64,000 nt of DNA from Corynebacterium pelargi (GTDB lineage Bacteria > Actinomycetota > Actinomycetes > Mycobacteriales > Mycobacteriaceae): NCBI RefSeq assembly GCF_014635485.1, contig NZ_BMCX01000002.1, positions 62,001 to 126,000 of the forward strand, given 5' to 3'. The translations under genes were made by a program, and so were the position numbers. Below the pieces are notes generated by a model. The model was not told where the DNA came from and did no database searches. It worked only from the letters and a program-made list of their open reading frames with translations. Shown here in pieces: positions 47,774 through 56,774 of the stretch (position 1 is the first letter of the stretch; each line of letters begins with the position of its first letter).

Positions 47774-48520
47774 ATGCCATCTCGATCGTCCACACAAAGC
47801 AGCAACACTGCCCTGGCAAAAACCAGGCGTGCCCGCAAAATCAACCGGATGCTCGCCCAGGCCTATCCAGATGCGCACTGCGAACTGAATTTTCGCAACC
47901 CACTCGAACTCACCGTGGCCACCATCCTTTCGGCACAATGCACCGATGCGCGCGTCAATACCGTTACCCCGGCACTCTTTGCCCGCTACCCCAACGCCGC
48001 GGCCTATGCCACTGCCAATGAGGCGGAGTTACAAGAACTCATCCACTCCACGGGCTTTTATAAAGCCAAAGCCCGCAACATCATCGGCATGGCCCAGCGC
48101 CTCGTGGCAGACCACGACGGCCAAGTGCCGGAAGATTTCGACGCACTGATCGCGCTTCCAGGGGTGGGGCGAAAAACTGCGCACTGTGTGCGCGGCAATG
48201 CCTTTGATTACCCAGGTTTAACCGTGGATACGCACTTTGGCAGGCTCGTGCGAAGGTGGGAACTCACCACAGAAAAAGACCCGGTGAAAGTCGAGCACAT
48301 CATCGCGGCGATGATTCCTAAGAAAGAATGGACGCTATATTCTCACCGCCTGGTCTTTCATGGCCGCCGCGTATGCCACTCACGCAAACCGGCATGCGGT
48401 GCATGCCTGCTCAAGAAGGTGTGCCCAAGCTACGGCACCGGTCCCGTAGGCATCGAGGCAGCAGAATTAGTCAGCGGCCCCAATGCCGAGGCGCTCATTG
48501 CCATAGCAAGTGAACAGTAA
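47774..48520 (+). CDS. nth: Endonuclease III (base-excision DNA glycosylase/AP lyase)
   Basis: 248 residues. Helix-hairpin-helix [14 protein letters not shown] with catalytic lysine near 134, catalytic aspartate near 152 ([12 protein letters not shown]). [4Fe-4S] ligands at about 201, 208, 211 and 217 ([17 protein letters not shown]). Removes oxidised pyrimidines. ATG 47774 is chosen over GTG 47747. First gene of nth-thioredoxin-Nudix-marP, an order also found in mycobacteria. Confidence 0.94.
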   Translation: MPSRSSTQSSNTALAKTRRARKINRMLAQAYPDAHCELNFRNPLELTVATILSAQCTDARVNTVTPALFARYPNAAAYATANEAELQELIHSTGFYKAKARNIIGMAQRLVADHDGQVPEDFDALIALPGVGRKTAHCVRGNAFDYPGLTVDTHFGRLVRRWELTTEKDPVKVEHIIAAMIPKKEWTLYSHRLVFHGRRVCHSRKPACGACLLKKVCPSYGTGPVGIEAAELVSGPNAEALIAIASEQ

Positions 48521-48540
48521 ACAAGGAGCAAAGGACCACC

Positions 48541-49113
48541 GTGCGCAAACCCATCATCACCTCCATCGTCGTATTCGTGGGCATTCTGGCCTTATTGTTT
48601 GCCCTGCTGCAGATGGGCAAGAAGGAAGAATCCGCCCAGGATGGCGTAGAGAGCAGCAGCAATGCGAGCATGCTGAGCGTCGATAAGCGACCAACCTGCC
48701 CCAAAGTGAACTTCGAAACTCCCCTGCCGTGCCTCGGCGCTGGGGTTGATAGTGCACCCGCGCAGGCTGAATACACCGTGGTGAATGTATGGGCCTGGTG
48801 GTGCGGGCCGTGCCGCGAGGAGCTACCCGCCATCGACGCCTTTGCCAAAGAGCACCCCGAATACGCGGTGGTAGGAGTCCACGCCGACCCGAATGCCGCC
48901 AATGGCGCTGCTTTGCTCAATGATCTCAACGTCGACCTGCCCAGCTACCAGGATGGCGAAGGCATGTTTGCCGCCACCTACGCACTGCCCAACGTGGTGC
49001 CCATTACCTTGCTGCTGGACCAAAACGGCAAGCTCATCGGCCAAAAAGCCCAGGTGTTCCACAGCGCTTCGGAGCTTGATGCCGCGATCAAGGCTATGGT
49101 GGATGGCCAATGA
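48541..49113 (+). CDS. TlpA/ResA-like thioredoxin-fold protein, membrane-anchored
   Basis: 190 residues. N-terminal signal anchor (PIITSIVVFVGILALLFALLQM). The thioredoxin domain has VNVWAWWCGPCREELPAIDAFA (active-site CGPC) and NVVPITLLLDQNGKL (cis-proline). Extra cysteines (RPTCPKVNF, LPCLGAG) may form another disulfide. GTG start, 20 bases after nth. Outside the membrane it probably reduces or exchanges disulfides. Confidence 0.9.
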   Translation: MRKPIITSIVVFVGILALLFALLQMGKKEESAQDGVESSSNASMLSVDKRPTCPKVNFETPLPCLGAGVDSAPAQAEYTVVNVWAWWCGPCREELPAIDAFAKEHPEYAVVGVHADPNAANGAALLNDLNVDLPSYQDGEGMFAATYALPNVVPITLLLDQNGKLIGQKAQVFHSASELDAAIKAMVDGQ

Positions 49114-49898
49114 ATCCAGACGCCAGCCCTTTAGCCAAGCTCAGCCCCGATAGCCCGGGTGAAAATATCACCCTGCAACCCGAGCGTGCCCCACTGTGGA
49201 TGCGCGGGCTTGTCCGTGACGTGGATCAAGGACACCTCGACGCGCGCTTGCGCAAGGCCTTAAAACCCGATGCGGCCATTGATCATCGCCGCGAGGCATC
49301 GGTGCTGATCTTGCTTGCTGGCACAGAAACCTCCGCAGAACTACCGCATGATGCCGCGGTGCTGCTCACACACCGATCACCGCGTTTGCGTTCGCACTCA
49401 GGCCAGATGGCTTTTCCTGGCGGCAGGCGCGACCCAGAAGACATCAATGCCGTTGATTGCGCCCTGCGCGAGGCCTGGGAAGAAACGGGCCTTGATCGCC
49501 ATAGCCTCAGCCCGCTGGCGCAACTGCCGGAGGTGCATATTCGCGCCACCGGCTACCCCGTGCACCCGGTGCTTGCCCACTGGCATAGCCCTTCTCCGGT
49601 TGGGGTGGTAGACCCAGGCGAAGCCGATGCCGTGGCCAGCGTGCCGTTGGCTGAGCTTCTTGCTCCAGAAAATAGGCTCACCGTGGCGCGCGGCGGTTGG
49701 CACGGGCCGGCGTTTCGCCTCAATGGCTTTATTATTTGGGGTTTTACCGGCGGTTTGCTCGACGCGATCATTACCCAAGCGGGATGGGAACAAGAGTGGG
49801 ATCGCGATAGGCACTACGATCTGGTGGAAACCCTGGCTCGTTCCCGCAATAAAGAGGCAGTCGGGGATCAGTTGACCGAAAGGAAACCCACAGCGTGA
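49110..49898 (+). CDS. Nudix hydrolase, CoA pyrophosphatase-like
   Basis: 262 residues. Nudix box GGRRDPEDINAVDCALREAWEETGLD fits G-x5-E-x7-REUxEExGU. A preceding SPRLRSHSGQMAFPGG is the usual NuCoA-type sequence. Overlaps the thioredoxin-like gene by four bases (ATGA). Cleaves CoA or related nucleotide pyrophosphates. Neighbour of marP. Confidence 0.9.
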   Translation: MNPDASPLAKLSPDSPGENITLQPERAPLWMRGLVRDVDQGHLDARLRKALKPDAAIDHRREASVLILLAGTETSAELPHDAAVLLTHRSPRLRSHSGQMAFPGGRRDPEDINAVDCALREAWEETGLDRHSLSPLAQLPEVHIRATGYPVHPVLAHWHSPSPVGVVDPGEADAVASVPLAELLAPENRLTVARGGWHGPAFRLNGFIIWGFTGGLLDAIITQAGWEQEWDRDRHYDLVETLARSRNKEAVGDQLTERKPTA

Positions 49899-51088
49899 GC
49901 CTCGGGCTGATCGTCGATATCGTCATCGTTGCCATCCTGTTCATCGCCTTTTTCGCAGGCTGGCGCCAAGGTGCAGTCTCCTCGGTGCTTTCCACCATCG
50001 GCGTGATCGCAGGACTCATTTGCGGCGCGGTGCTCGCCCCCTTGGCCATGCACTTCAGCGATTCCCAGGCCATGCGCTTTGTGCTTGCCCTAGGCGTGTT
50101 GGTGCTGCTCGTAGGCGTTGGCAACATGGCCGGTGCTGCGATTGGTGCTGCGTTTCGCGATGGCCTGATGTGGAAGCGCCTGCGCGGGCTTGATTCGCTG
50201 ATCGGCGCCTGCTTCCAAACAGCCGCCGCGTTGCTGGTGGTGTGGCTGATCTCCATTCCCATTGCATCGGGCTTGCGCGGGCAATTGCCCCAGGCCGTGC
50301 AGGAATCGAAGGTGCTCGCGGAGGTCGATCGCCTCGCTCCCGCGCCGGTGAAGAGCTTGCCTTCGAAGATCTCCGCCATGCTCAACGATTCCGGCCTGCC
50401 GCCACTGGTTTCGCCTTTTACCCACGGCAACCGTCCGGTGGTCGATGCCCCGGATATCCAGGTCAGCGATGAAGAGCTGGTGCGCCGACTGCGCCCCTCG
50501 GTGATCCACGTGCTTGGCGAATCTCAACGATGCGCCCGAAGGCTCATGGGCTCCGGCTTTGCCGTGGATAACCAGCATGTGATTACCAATGCTCACGTGG
50601 TGGCCGGCACCCAGACCGTAAGTTTGGATACGGTGCTCGGGCTTAAAGAAGCCCAGGTGGTCTACTACAACCCAGAGATGGACATCGCCGTGCTTGCCAC
50701 CGATGAACTCGACGTGCCGGCCTTGCAGTGGGCCCCGGAACCTGCCCAAACCGGCGACGATGCCATCGTGCTTGGCTTCCCCCAATCAGGGCCTTATACC
50801 GCCTCACCTGCAAGGATCAATGATCGCATCACTATTTCGGGGCCGAATATCTACGCCGGTGGCCGCGTTGAGCGCGAGGCTTATACCGTTCGAGGCAATA
50901 TCCGCCAAGGCAATTCCGGTGGTCCGCTTGTCGACGCCAACGGCAACGTCCTCGGCGTAGTGTTTGGAGCCTCTGTGGATTCCTCCGATATTGGCTACGC
51001 CTTAACCGCACGCCAAGTACAAGAGGCCATCGGGGATATCGCAGCACTCCAAGCCCCGGTTGATACCCAAGAATGCGTGGCGCACTAG
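49895..51088 (+). CDS. MarP-like membrane-anchored serine protease
   Basis: 397 residues. N-terminal CvpA-like part with four membrane helices (3-130). Trypsin-like domain from about 195: His233 (VITNAHVV), Asp263 (PEMDIAVL), Ser341 (RQGNSGGPLV). Cys213 and Cys394 could form the regulatory disulfide known from mycobacterial MarP, which supports acid and oxidative stress resistance. Starts four bases within the Nudix gene. Confidence 0.92.
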   Translation: MSLGLIVDIVIVAILFIAFFAGWRQGAVSSVLSTIGVIAGLICGAVLAPLAMHFSDSQAMRFVLALGVLVLLVGVGNMAGAAIGAAFRDGLMWKRLRGLDSLIGACFQTAAALLVVWLISIPIASGLRGQLPQAVQESKVLAEVDRLAPAPVKSLPSKISAMLNDSGLPPLVSPFTHGNRPVVDAPDIQVSDEELVRRLRPSVIHVLGESQRCARRLMGSGFAVDNQHVITNAHVVAGTQTVSLDTVLGLKEAQVVYYNPEMDIAVLATDELDVPALQWAPEPAQTGDDAIVLGFPQSGPYTASPARINDRITISGPNIYAGGRVEREAYTVRGNIRQGNSGGPLVDANGNVLGVVFGASVDSSDIGYALTARQVQEAIGDIAALQAPVDTQECVAH

Positions 51089-52065
51089 CGCTGCGCACCC
51101 TGTAGGCCACGTTCGACCTCAAGGGCAAAAGCGCTGAGGCTTCGCACAAAGGCCTCCGGCTGCTCTAGGTGTGCGCGTTGGCGCGCACCGGGGATGCGCT
51201 CGGTGCTAAAGCGTGAAGTGCAGCGCTTGGCGCCGCGGCGAACCAATACCCGAGACAGGGCAGAGGCGTCGCTGAGCATGCGCACGGGAAGATCCACTTT
51301 CTCCGTAGCCCAGCGCACAGGGGGCACATTGACCACATAGCGGGAGGTCTTGGCCACCGGTGTTGCCGTGGATTGAATGGACATGGCAGTAAATCGAAGC
51401 TGGAGTTCTTCTTCAAAGGCGGCGCTGCGCTGATACTCCAGGGAGGTAGCAGTGCGCAGATCCCTGCTAATGATGCGTTCGCGGTGGCCCCAGAACACCC
51501 GCGAGAGCACCTTAGGCAAGCGGAACATGCTGGTCATGGCCAGAAGATTGCTAAAGTGCCAGGGGTGCGTGATGATAGCTCGCCGCAAATCCAGGGGGTG
51601 GATGCTCCCAGAGGTGCAGAGGCTTTTTATCCGCTGCGGCTGGTTGGCTGCTGCCAGCCAGGCAATCGCTGCTCCTGCACCAATGCCAACGACGTGGGCT
51701 TGGCTATGCCCCAGGGTGCTAATGCACCCAAGCACATCACCTACTGCTTCGCGGTGGTCGTAGCCCTGTGGGGGTTTATCCGACATGCCATAGCCGCGCA
51801 TATCAATGGCCGCGACGTGGAAGCCTCGATTCGCAAGCGGGGCAATCACATGGCGAAAATCAAACCAACCGCCAAAGGAATCGTGCAATAACAGCACCAA
51901 GGGATTATGGGGGTCGCCCGCGGTAGCGGCATGCAGGCGCACGCCGCGGGTGTGCAGCATCTGGTGTTGGAAATCGCCCTCCAAGGCCACCACCTTCGGT
52001 GAGAGCTTGCGCTTAGAGCGCTGCTGCGCACTGGGGAGGTTTGCAGTCACTGGGCTCGGGCTCAC
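51085..52065 (-). CDS. Alpha/beta-hydrolase-fold protein, nucleophile apparently lost
   Basis: 326 residues; positional counterpart of mycobacterial EphE. Fold visible: LVLLLHDSFGGWFDFRHVIAPLANRGFHVAAIDMRGYGMSDKPP. The nucleophile elbow reads VVGIGAGAAIAW, with glycine where Ser/Asp is expected. The C-terminal half is poorly conserved. Convergent with marP, overlapping its stop by four bases. GTG start; a strong basic N-terminus. Confidence 0.82.
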   Translation of the reverse strand: MSPSPVTANLPSAQQRSKRKLSPKVVALEGDFQHQMLHTRGVRLHAATAGDPHNPLVLLLHDSFGGWFDFRHVIAPLANRGFHVAAIDMRGYGMSDKPPQGYDHREAVGDVLGCISTLGHSQAHVVGIGAGAAIAWLAAANQPQRIKSLCTSGSIHPLDLRRAIITHPWHFSNLLAMTSMFRLPKVLSRVFWGHRERIISRDLRTATSLEYQRSAAFEEELQLRFTAMSIQSTATPVAKTSRYVVNVPPVRWATEKVDLPVRMLSDASALSRVLVRRGAKRCTSRFSTERIPGARQRAHLEQPEAFVRSLSAFALEVERGLQGAQR

Positions 52066-52129
52066 GGGATATTCCTCGGACGGGGGCTAGGCGGGGGCTG
52101 GATAGGGGGCATGTGGGGAAAATGAAAGC

Positions 52130-52161
52130 CAACACCCCGCAGCCCTGGTGGGCGCGGGGTG
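52130..52161 (-). terminator. Weak stem-loop after the holin-like gene
   Basis: CACCCCGC / GCGGGGTG in the minus-strand direction with a downstream T-rich stretch. Confidence 0.4.
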
Positions 52162-52177
52162 GGGAAGCATCTGCGGC

Positions 52178-52678
52178 TTAGCTATAAAGGCCGCGGGTCT
52201 TGGCGTCTTGATTTGCCTCAGCCTTGCCGGGGACCAGCGTTTTCAGCTCGCCTACCGATTCAATGGTCTTTTCGGGCTTGCCGATCTTCTTCACCTTGCG
52301 GTAGCCGAAGAGGGCGAGGATGGCTGCAAGCGCCACCATGATCAAAAAGACGATGAGGAATCCAGCCCAGCGATCCATCCACTTGGAAAGCAGCTCGGCC
52401 AGGAAGAAGAAAAAGAAGAAGGAGCTGTAGAGCGCCAGGGTGCCAGCTACGCCGAAGAGGCCGCCACCAATAGCGCCCTTTTTCGCCTCGGCGGCGAGTT
52501 CGGTCTTGGCCAGCTCAACCTCGGAGCGGAACAGCGAAGACATCTGCGCGGTGGCCTGGCTGACCAAACCGCCGATGGAGTCCTTGCTCACCGAATCAAC
52601 ATCGCTTAGCGGAATGGAGTTGACCTGCGCCTGAAACGTCTCTGCGCTGTCGGTGTAAAAACCACTGTCCTTGCTCAC
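52178..52678 (-). CDS. Phage-holin-family (DUF1469) membrane protein
   Basis: 166 residues. A membrane-proximal helix (SIGGLVSQATAQMSSLFRSEVELAKTELAAEAKKGAIGGGLF) is followed by two membrane helices (GTLALYSSFFFFFFLAELL and AGFLIVFLIMVALAAILALFGY) and a basic tail. Typical of the 'phage holin superfamily III' found in actinobacterial chromosomes, not phage-derived here. GTG 52678 follows GGAGGGAC. Confidence 0.85.
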   Translation of the reverse strand: MSKDSGFYTDSAETFQAQVNSIPLSDVDSVSKDSIGGLVSQATAQMSSLFRSEVELAKTELAAEAKKGAIGGGLFGVAGTLALYSSFFFFFFLAELLSKWMDRWAGFLIVFLIMVALAAILALFGYRKVKKIGKPEKTIESVGELKTLVPGKAEANQDAKTRGLYS

Positions 52679-52782
52679 GGGATTGTCCCTCCACGATCGT
52701 TCTTTGGGGTATTTGCCTACGTAGTTACTCAATATGGTGCCACGAAACACTGCTTAAAGCGAAGTTGAACCCTATTTCTACA

Positions 52783-53466
52783 ATGGTTCTCATGCCTTAT
52801 GTCGCAGATTTTGCCGCTCACCCGGATCTTGCGCCTGCACTTTCGCAGGCGCATCTCGCCATTCAAGCGGTGCATCGCAGGCCGGTGAATTTAAGAAAAT
52901 TCGCTCTCACCAGCTCAGAGTCTGCCGTTCGAGGAGCCGCCATGGCGCAGCGTTGCAGTGGTGTCGATCTGCAGCAGTGCATGGCTGCCTATAGTGTGCT
53001 TGCCCCCGATGTGGTGGAAGCCACCACCAGAACCTTCCTTCGGGCACCACTGCAAGTACTCGCCAAAATTGATGTGCTAGCCGGCGGCGATGGGCGCCCC
53101 CGCCAAGGCAGTGCCGCGCAACTCCAACAACTTGCAGCGCTGCTCCAACAGCGCCCACCAGCCGATGGTGCGATCCTTGCCGGCATCGTGCAGGCCGGGA
53201 TCATCGCCACCAATGCCTTTGACGCCCGATCGGTGCTTATCGGGTTGGTGGCAAGCCGATGTGCCGCCATCAGTTATGGTTTTGATCCCCGTGGCCTGGG
53301 CGTGCCTGAAACCTGGCTGCACCGGCACCGCCAACGCTATCTTGCATCTGCCCACGCAAGCCTGAACTCAGAAGAAGCCATGATCGATTTTCTTGGCCTC
53401 TTCCTTGAGGCCACCATCAAAGGCGCTGCAGAAGCAGAAGGGATTGCCGAAGCAGCCAAAGGCTAG
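52783..53466 (+). CDS. Conserved actinobacterial protein with weak Fic-like pattern
   Basis: About 227 residues, no membrane segment. Alanine-rich helices (HLAIQAVHRRPVNLRKFALTSSESAVRGAAMAQRCSG), then ILAGIVQAGIIATNAFDARSVLIGLVASRCAAISYGFDPRGLGVPE. The latter aligns loosely with a Fic signature (HPF...G..AR), but the catalytic histidine and GNGR-like loop are not evident. Often found between the holin-like and HAD genes in related bacteria. Start may be 52783 or 52792. Function unknown. Confidence 0.72.
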   Translation: MVLMPYVADFAAHPDLAPALSQAHLAIQAVHRRPVNLRKFALTSSESAVRGAAMAQRCSGVDLQQCMAAYSVLAPDVVEATTRTFLRAPLQVLAKIDVLAGGDGRPRQGSAAQLQQLAALLQQRPPADGAILAGIVQAGIIATNAFDARSVLIGLVASRCAAISYGFDPRGLGVPETWLHRHRQRYLASAHASLNSEEAMIDFLGLFLEATIKGAAEAEGIAEAAKG

Positions 53467-53505
53467 CCAAGTACAAGGCGGCCTGGCCGAGGGGGAGGGG
53501 TGAAT

Positions 53506-54384
53506 TTAATTGCGGGGGCGTCGATAAGCCCACCACCACCCAGCGATTCCTGCCACCACGGCTGCAAGGCCGGTGCTAATGGTCATCTCGCGTTTGGTGG
53601 GCATGCTAAACAGCGGCACCGGGTTATCAAAGCTGCGGATCTTCCACCCGCGATCCGTGGCGATCTTGCGTAATTGCCGATCAGGATTGACCACCACAGG
53701 ATGACCCACTGCCTGCAGCATGGGCACGTCGGTGACGGAATCCGAATACGCAAAACAGCGCGAGAGATCATAATGTCGTGCCTGGGCACGAGCAGCCAAG
53801 GCCTCGGCTTTCGCCTCACCTTTGCAATAAAACAGCAATTCGCCGGTGAACTTGCCCTCTACTACCTCAAGCTCGCTGGCAATCACGTGCTCAATGCCGA
53901 GCTCGCGGGCAATCGGCTCCACCAGAATTTTGGCGGAGGCGGAGATAATGACAACCTCGTGGCCTTGAGCCTTGTGCTCCTCGATTAAGGCGCGGGCCTC
54001 GGAATAGATGGTGGGGCGAATGATGCTATGCATCGTTTCGCTCGCGATCTCGCGGATCTGCGCCTCTTCCCAGCCGATGATCAACTTGCTTAATTTATCC
54101 CTGGTGGCGTCGAGCTGTTGGGCGTTGTGCCCGCCGAGCATATAACTGGCCTTGCTCACGCTCATCTGCAATGCATCAGCGGGGCTAATTAAGCCAGATT
54201 GCAAAAACTCCTTGCCATAGGCCAGGGCCGAGGAGGTGGCGATGATGGTTTTGTCTAAGTCGAACAGCGCTGCGATCCGAGGGCTTGGCGTAGCGGCTGT
54301 ATCTGTATTGGCTTGCGGTAGGGCATGCGCATTGGCCTTCTCCTGCCGCGAATGCGACTGCTGGGGTGGGCCAGTGGTGCTCAT
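53506..54384 (-). CDS. HAD-superfamily phosphatase (SerB-like, HAD-IB)
   Basis: 292 residues. Motif I ALFDLDKTI near 39-46; motif II VVIISASAKI near 145; motif III/IV GEAKAEAL...FAYSDSVTDVPML. A C-terminal hydrophobic segment (STGLAAVVAGIAGWWWAY) may anchor it. Adjacent to ssd/tad genes as in M. tuberculosis. ATG 54384 taken; the upstream open frame is proline- and methionine-rich antisense sequence. Confidence 0.88.
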   Translation of the reverse strand: MSTTGPPQQSHSRQEKANAHALPQANTDTAATPSPRIAALFDLDKTIIATSSALAYGKEFLQSGLISPADALQMSVSKASYMLGGHNAQQLDATRDKLSKLIIGWEEAQIREIASETMHSIIRPTIYSEARALIEEHKAQGHEVVIISASAKILVEPIARELGIEHVIASELEVVEGKFTGELLFYCKGEAKAEALAARAQARHYDLSRCFAYSDSVTDVPMLQAVGHPVVVNPDRQLRKIATDRGWKIRSFDNPVPLFSMPTKREMTISTGLAAVVAGIAGWWWAYRRPRN

Positions 54385-54571
54385 AATGAGTCTCAGCATA
54401 TCGTGATCCGCGCGCACGCATCCGCCGATCATGGGAAAGATGTGGCAGGAATAGACTCCTGTGACGACTTTTCCACAGGCTATTGGGTGCAAGGATGCCC
54501 ACACCGCAGTTATCCACAGCCCCAATCGCTCGCCCTCGCGCTGCCGCAGATGCCCTTTCATACTTGGCCAC

Positions 54572-55654
54572 ATGAACGGCCACATGAACGGGCACACGAA
54601 CGGGCAGATGAACCGGCACACCTACCGCCAAGCAGTGTTGATCGCCATTACCGACCCAACCTTGCACCCAGAGGCAAGCCACGTAGCCGCAGCCACCGGG
54701 CGCGAAGTAATAGCAACCACCGACCCAAGGGAAATAGCACGTCACGCGCCCAAAGCCGCGGCCATACTCGTAGACGCCACCACCGCCACCCATGTGGCGA
54801 GCCTGAAGGCACAAACGGTGGTGCTGCTGGCCAATGATCCAGGGCCGGTGGATTGGCAACTAGCCATGAGCATCCACGCCGAGGCCGCGATGCTGTTACC
54901 AGCTCAAGCACCAGAACTGCTCGCCTTGCTTGGCAGAGAAGATCCCGTGCCCCACAGCGACTTTGCACTCATCGCACTCTGCGGCACCGCCGGTGGAGTG
55001 GGAACCACCACCTTGGCGGCAAGCCTTGCCATGAGCCTGGAACGCGCCTGCTTTGTTGATGCCGATCCCTACTCCGCAGGCGCCGACTTAGTCTTTGGGG
55101 TGGAAGCCGAACCGGGTGTGCGCTGGAATGATCTAGGCCCAGATACCCAGGCACTTCCAGCAGAAGCACTGCACAAAGCCCTGATTCAAGGCCCCGAGGG
55201 CGTGGCGGTGCTGAGCAATAGCCGCGCAGGCGAGCCGCCTGAAGCCCAACAACTCGCAGGCGTGCTCAGCTCCCTTCGGGGTGCAGGCCATGTGGTGGTG
55301 GACTGTCGTATGGGAACAGCACTTGCCACCGTTGCCCGCGATCACGCCGATGCCGTGGTGCTGGTAGTACCGGCAGAAATTCGCGGCGCCGCCTGTGCTG
55401 CCAGGATGCAAGAAGAATGCCGAAACGCCAGGGTGCGCACCGTGGGGGTGCTGCGCCACCGGGGGTGGTCTGGCATCGATGCAGAAGAAGCCGCCACCAT
55501 CGCCGGGGTCGAGATTGTTGCAGAAATCCCGACGATTCCTCGCCTTGCCAAAAGAATGGAATTAGCAGGGCTACACGCCCCGCCGAAGCCATTGCAGCGC
55601 GCCTCAACCAGCATCTTTGATGCTCTTGCACAGCTTGGACACGGCTATGAGTAA
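54572..55654 (+). CDS. Septum-site-determining-like protein Ssd (TadZ/MinD-like)
   Basis: About 360 residues. The N-terminus carries the repeat GHMN-GHMN-GHTN-GQMN. Receiver-like domain (VLIAITDPTLHPEASHVAAATGREVIATTDPREIARHAPKAAAILVDA), then a MinD/ParA-type ATPase core with CGTAGGVGTTTLAASLAMSLERACFVDADPYSAGADLVFG. Its deviant Walker A is GTAGGVGTTT, with threonine where the signature lysine is expected. It probably localises or times Tad assembly. Start 54572 or 54608. Overlaps tadA by eight bases. Confidence 0.85.
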   Translation: MNGHMNGHTNGQMNRHTYRQAVLIAITDPTLHPEASHVAAATGREVIATTDPREIARHAPKAAAILVDATTATHVASLKAQTVVLLANDPGPVDWQLAMSIHAEAAMLLPAQAPELLALLGREDPVPHSDFALIALCGTAGGVGTTTLAASLAMSLERACFVDADPYSAGADLVFGVEAEPGVRWNDLGPDTQALPAEALHKALIQGPEGVAVLSNSRAGEPPEAQQLAGVLSSLRGAGHVVVDCRMGTALATVARDHADAVVLVVPAEIRGAACAARMQEECRNARVRTVGVLRHRGWSGIDAEEAATIAGVEIVAEIPTIPRLAKRMELAGLHAPPKPLQRASTSIFDALAQLGHGYE

Positions 55655-56774
55655 ATACGACACCATCATCCAAGAAGTGCAGCGCCGCCTGGCGGAAGCG
55701 CCCACCGAAGATGACACCGCCCTGGCGAGCTTGGTGCGCGAGGTATCTGGAGGGGTGATCAGCAACGTCGACGTGGTGAATGTGCTTCGCGCCCTACGCC
55801 ACGAATCCACCGGCGTTGGCCCCTTAGAGCAGGTCTTGGCCATCCACGGAGTCACCGACGTCCTGGTCCACGGCTGCCACGGGGTGTGGTTTGATCGCGG
55901 CCGAGGCCTTGAAAAATCCCAGGTGCGTTTCAGCGATGACGCCGAAGTGCGCCGCCTTGCAACACGGCTACTAGTAGCCGCAGGCAGAAGGCTTGACGAC
56001 GCCCAATGCTTCGCCGACGGGCGAATCCCAAGGGCAGACGGCAGCGCATTAAGGGTGCATGCCGTGCTCAGCCCTCCCGCAGAAACCGGAACCTGCCTTT
56101 CTCTTCGAGTGTTGCGCCAAGCAGCCACCAGCCTTGAAGCACTCGAAGCCGGTGGCACATTTCAGCCGGGGGTTGCTGAGTGTTTGCGCCAACTGATTGC
56201 CGTGCGCAAATCCATGCTGATTATCGGTGGCACCGGCAGCGGGAAAACCACCCTCCTTGGTGCCCTACTAGCCCAGGTTGATCCCCGCGAGCGCATTATC
56301 GGCATCGAAGACACAGCCGAGCTTCGCCCTGATCACCCGCACTTCGTTTCACTGGTGAGCAAGACGCATAACACTGAGGGCAAAGGTGAGGTGCGCATGG
56401 AACAGCTCCTACGCCAGGCCCTTCGAATGCGCCCCGATCGCATTGTGCTGGGAGAAATCCGTGGCGCAGAGGTAGTAGACCTGCTTGCCGCCTTAAACAC
56501 CGGCCACGATGGTTGCGCAGGCACCGTGCACGCCAACACCGTAGAAGAAGTACCGGCACGCCTGGAGGCACTCGGCGCGCTTGGCGGTTTGGATCAACAC
56601 GCGCTGCATTCCCAACTCAGCGCCGCCGCACCGGTGGTGCTTGCCATGAAGCGCACCGCCCACGGCAGAAGCCTGCACCAAATCGGCATCCTTCGCGGAA
56701 ACCCCGTGGAAGTAGCCGTGCTCTGGGATGCCCGCCAAGGTGTGAGCTGCCAGGTGGATTGGAGCGCACTATGA
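55647..56774 (+). CDS. tadA: TadA/CpaF secretion ATPase
   Basis: 375 residues. Walker A IIGGTGSGKTTLLGALLAQ near 198-205; Asp box RIIGIEDTAELR; Walker B RIVLGEIRGAEVVDLL; His box TGHDGCAGTVHANTV. It powers the pilus/secretion machine encoded downstream. Fully overlaps the ssd stop (ATGAGTAA). Confidence 0.93.
   Translation: MSKYDTIIQEVQRRLAEAPTEDDTALASLVREVSGGVISNVDVVNVLRALRHESTGVGPLEQVLAIHGVTDVLVHGCHGVWFDRGRGLEKSQVRFSDDAEVRRLATRLLVAAGRRLDDAQCFADGRIPRADGSALRVHAVLSPPAETGTCLSLRVLRQAATSLEALEAGGTFQPGVAECLRQLIAVRKSMLIIGGTGSGKTTLLGALLAQVDPRERIIGIEDTAELRPDHPHFVSLVSKTHNTEGKGEVRMEQLLRQALRMRPDRIVLGEIRGAEVVDLLAALNTGHDGCAGTVHANTVEEVPARLEALGALGGLDQHALHSQLSAAAPVVLAMKRTAHGRSLHQIGILRGNPVEVAVLWDARQGVSCQVDWSAL

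Noticed and set aside
47421..47888. 155-residue frame upstream of nth
   Set aside because: Overlaps nth out of frame and lies in the glxR promoter region; no protein features.
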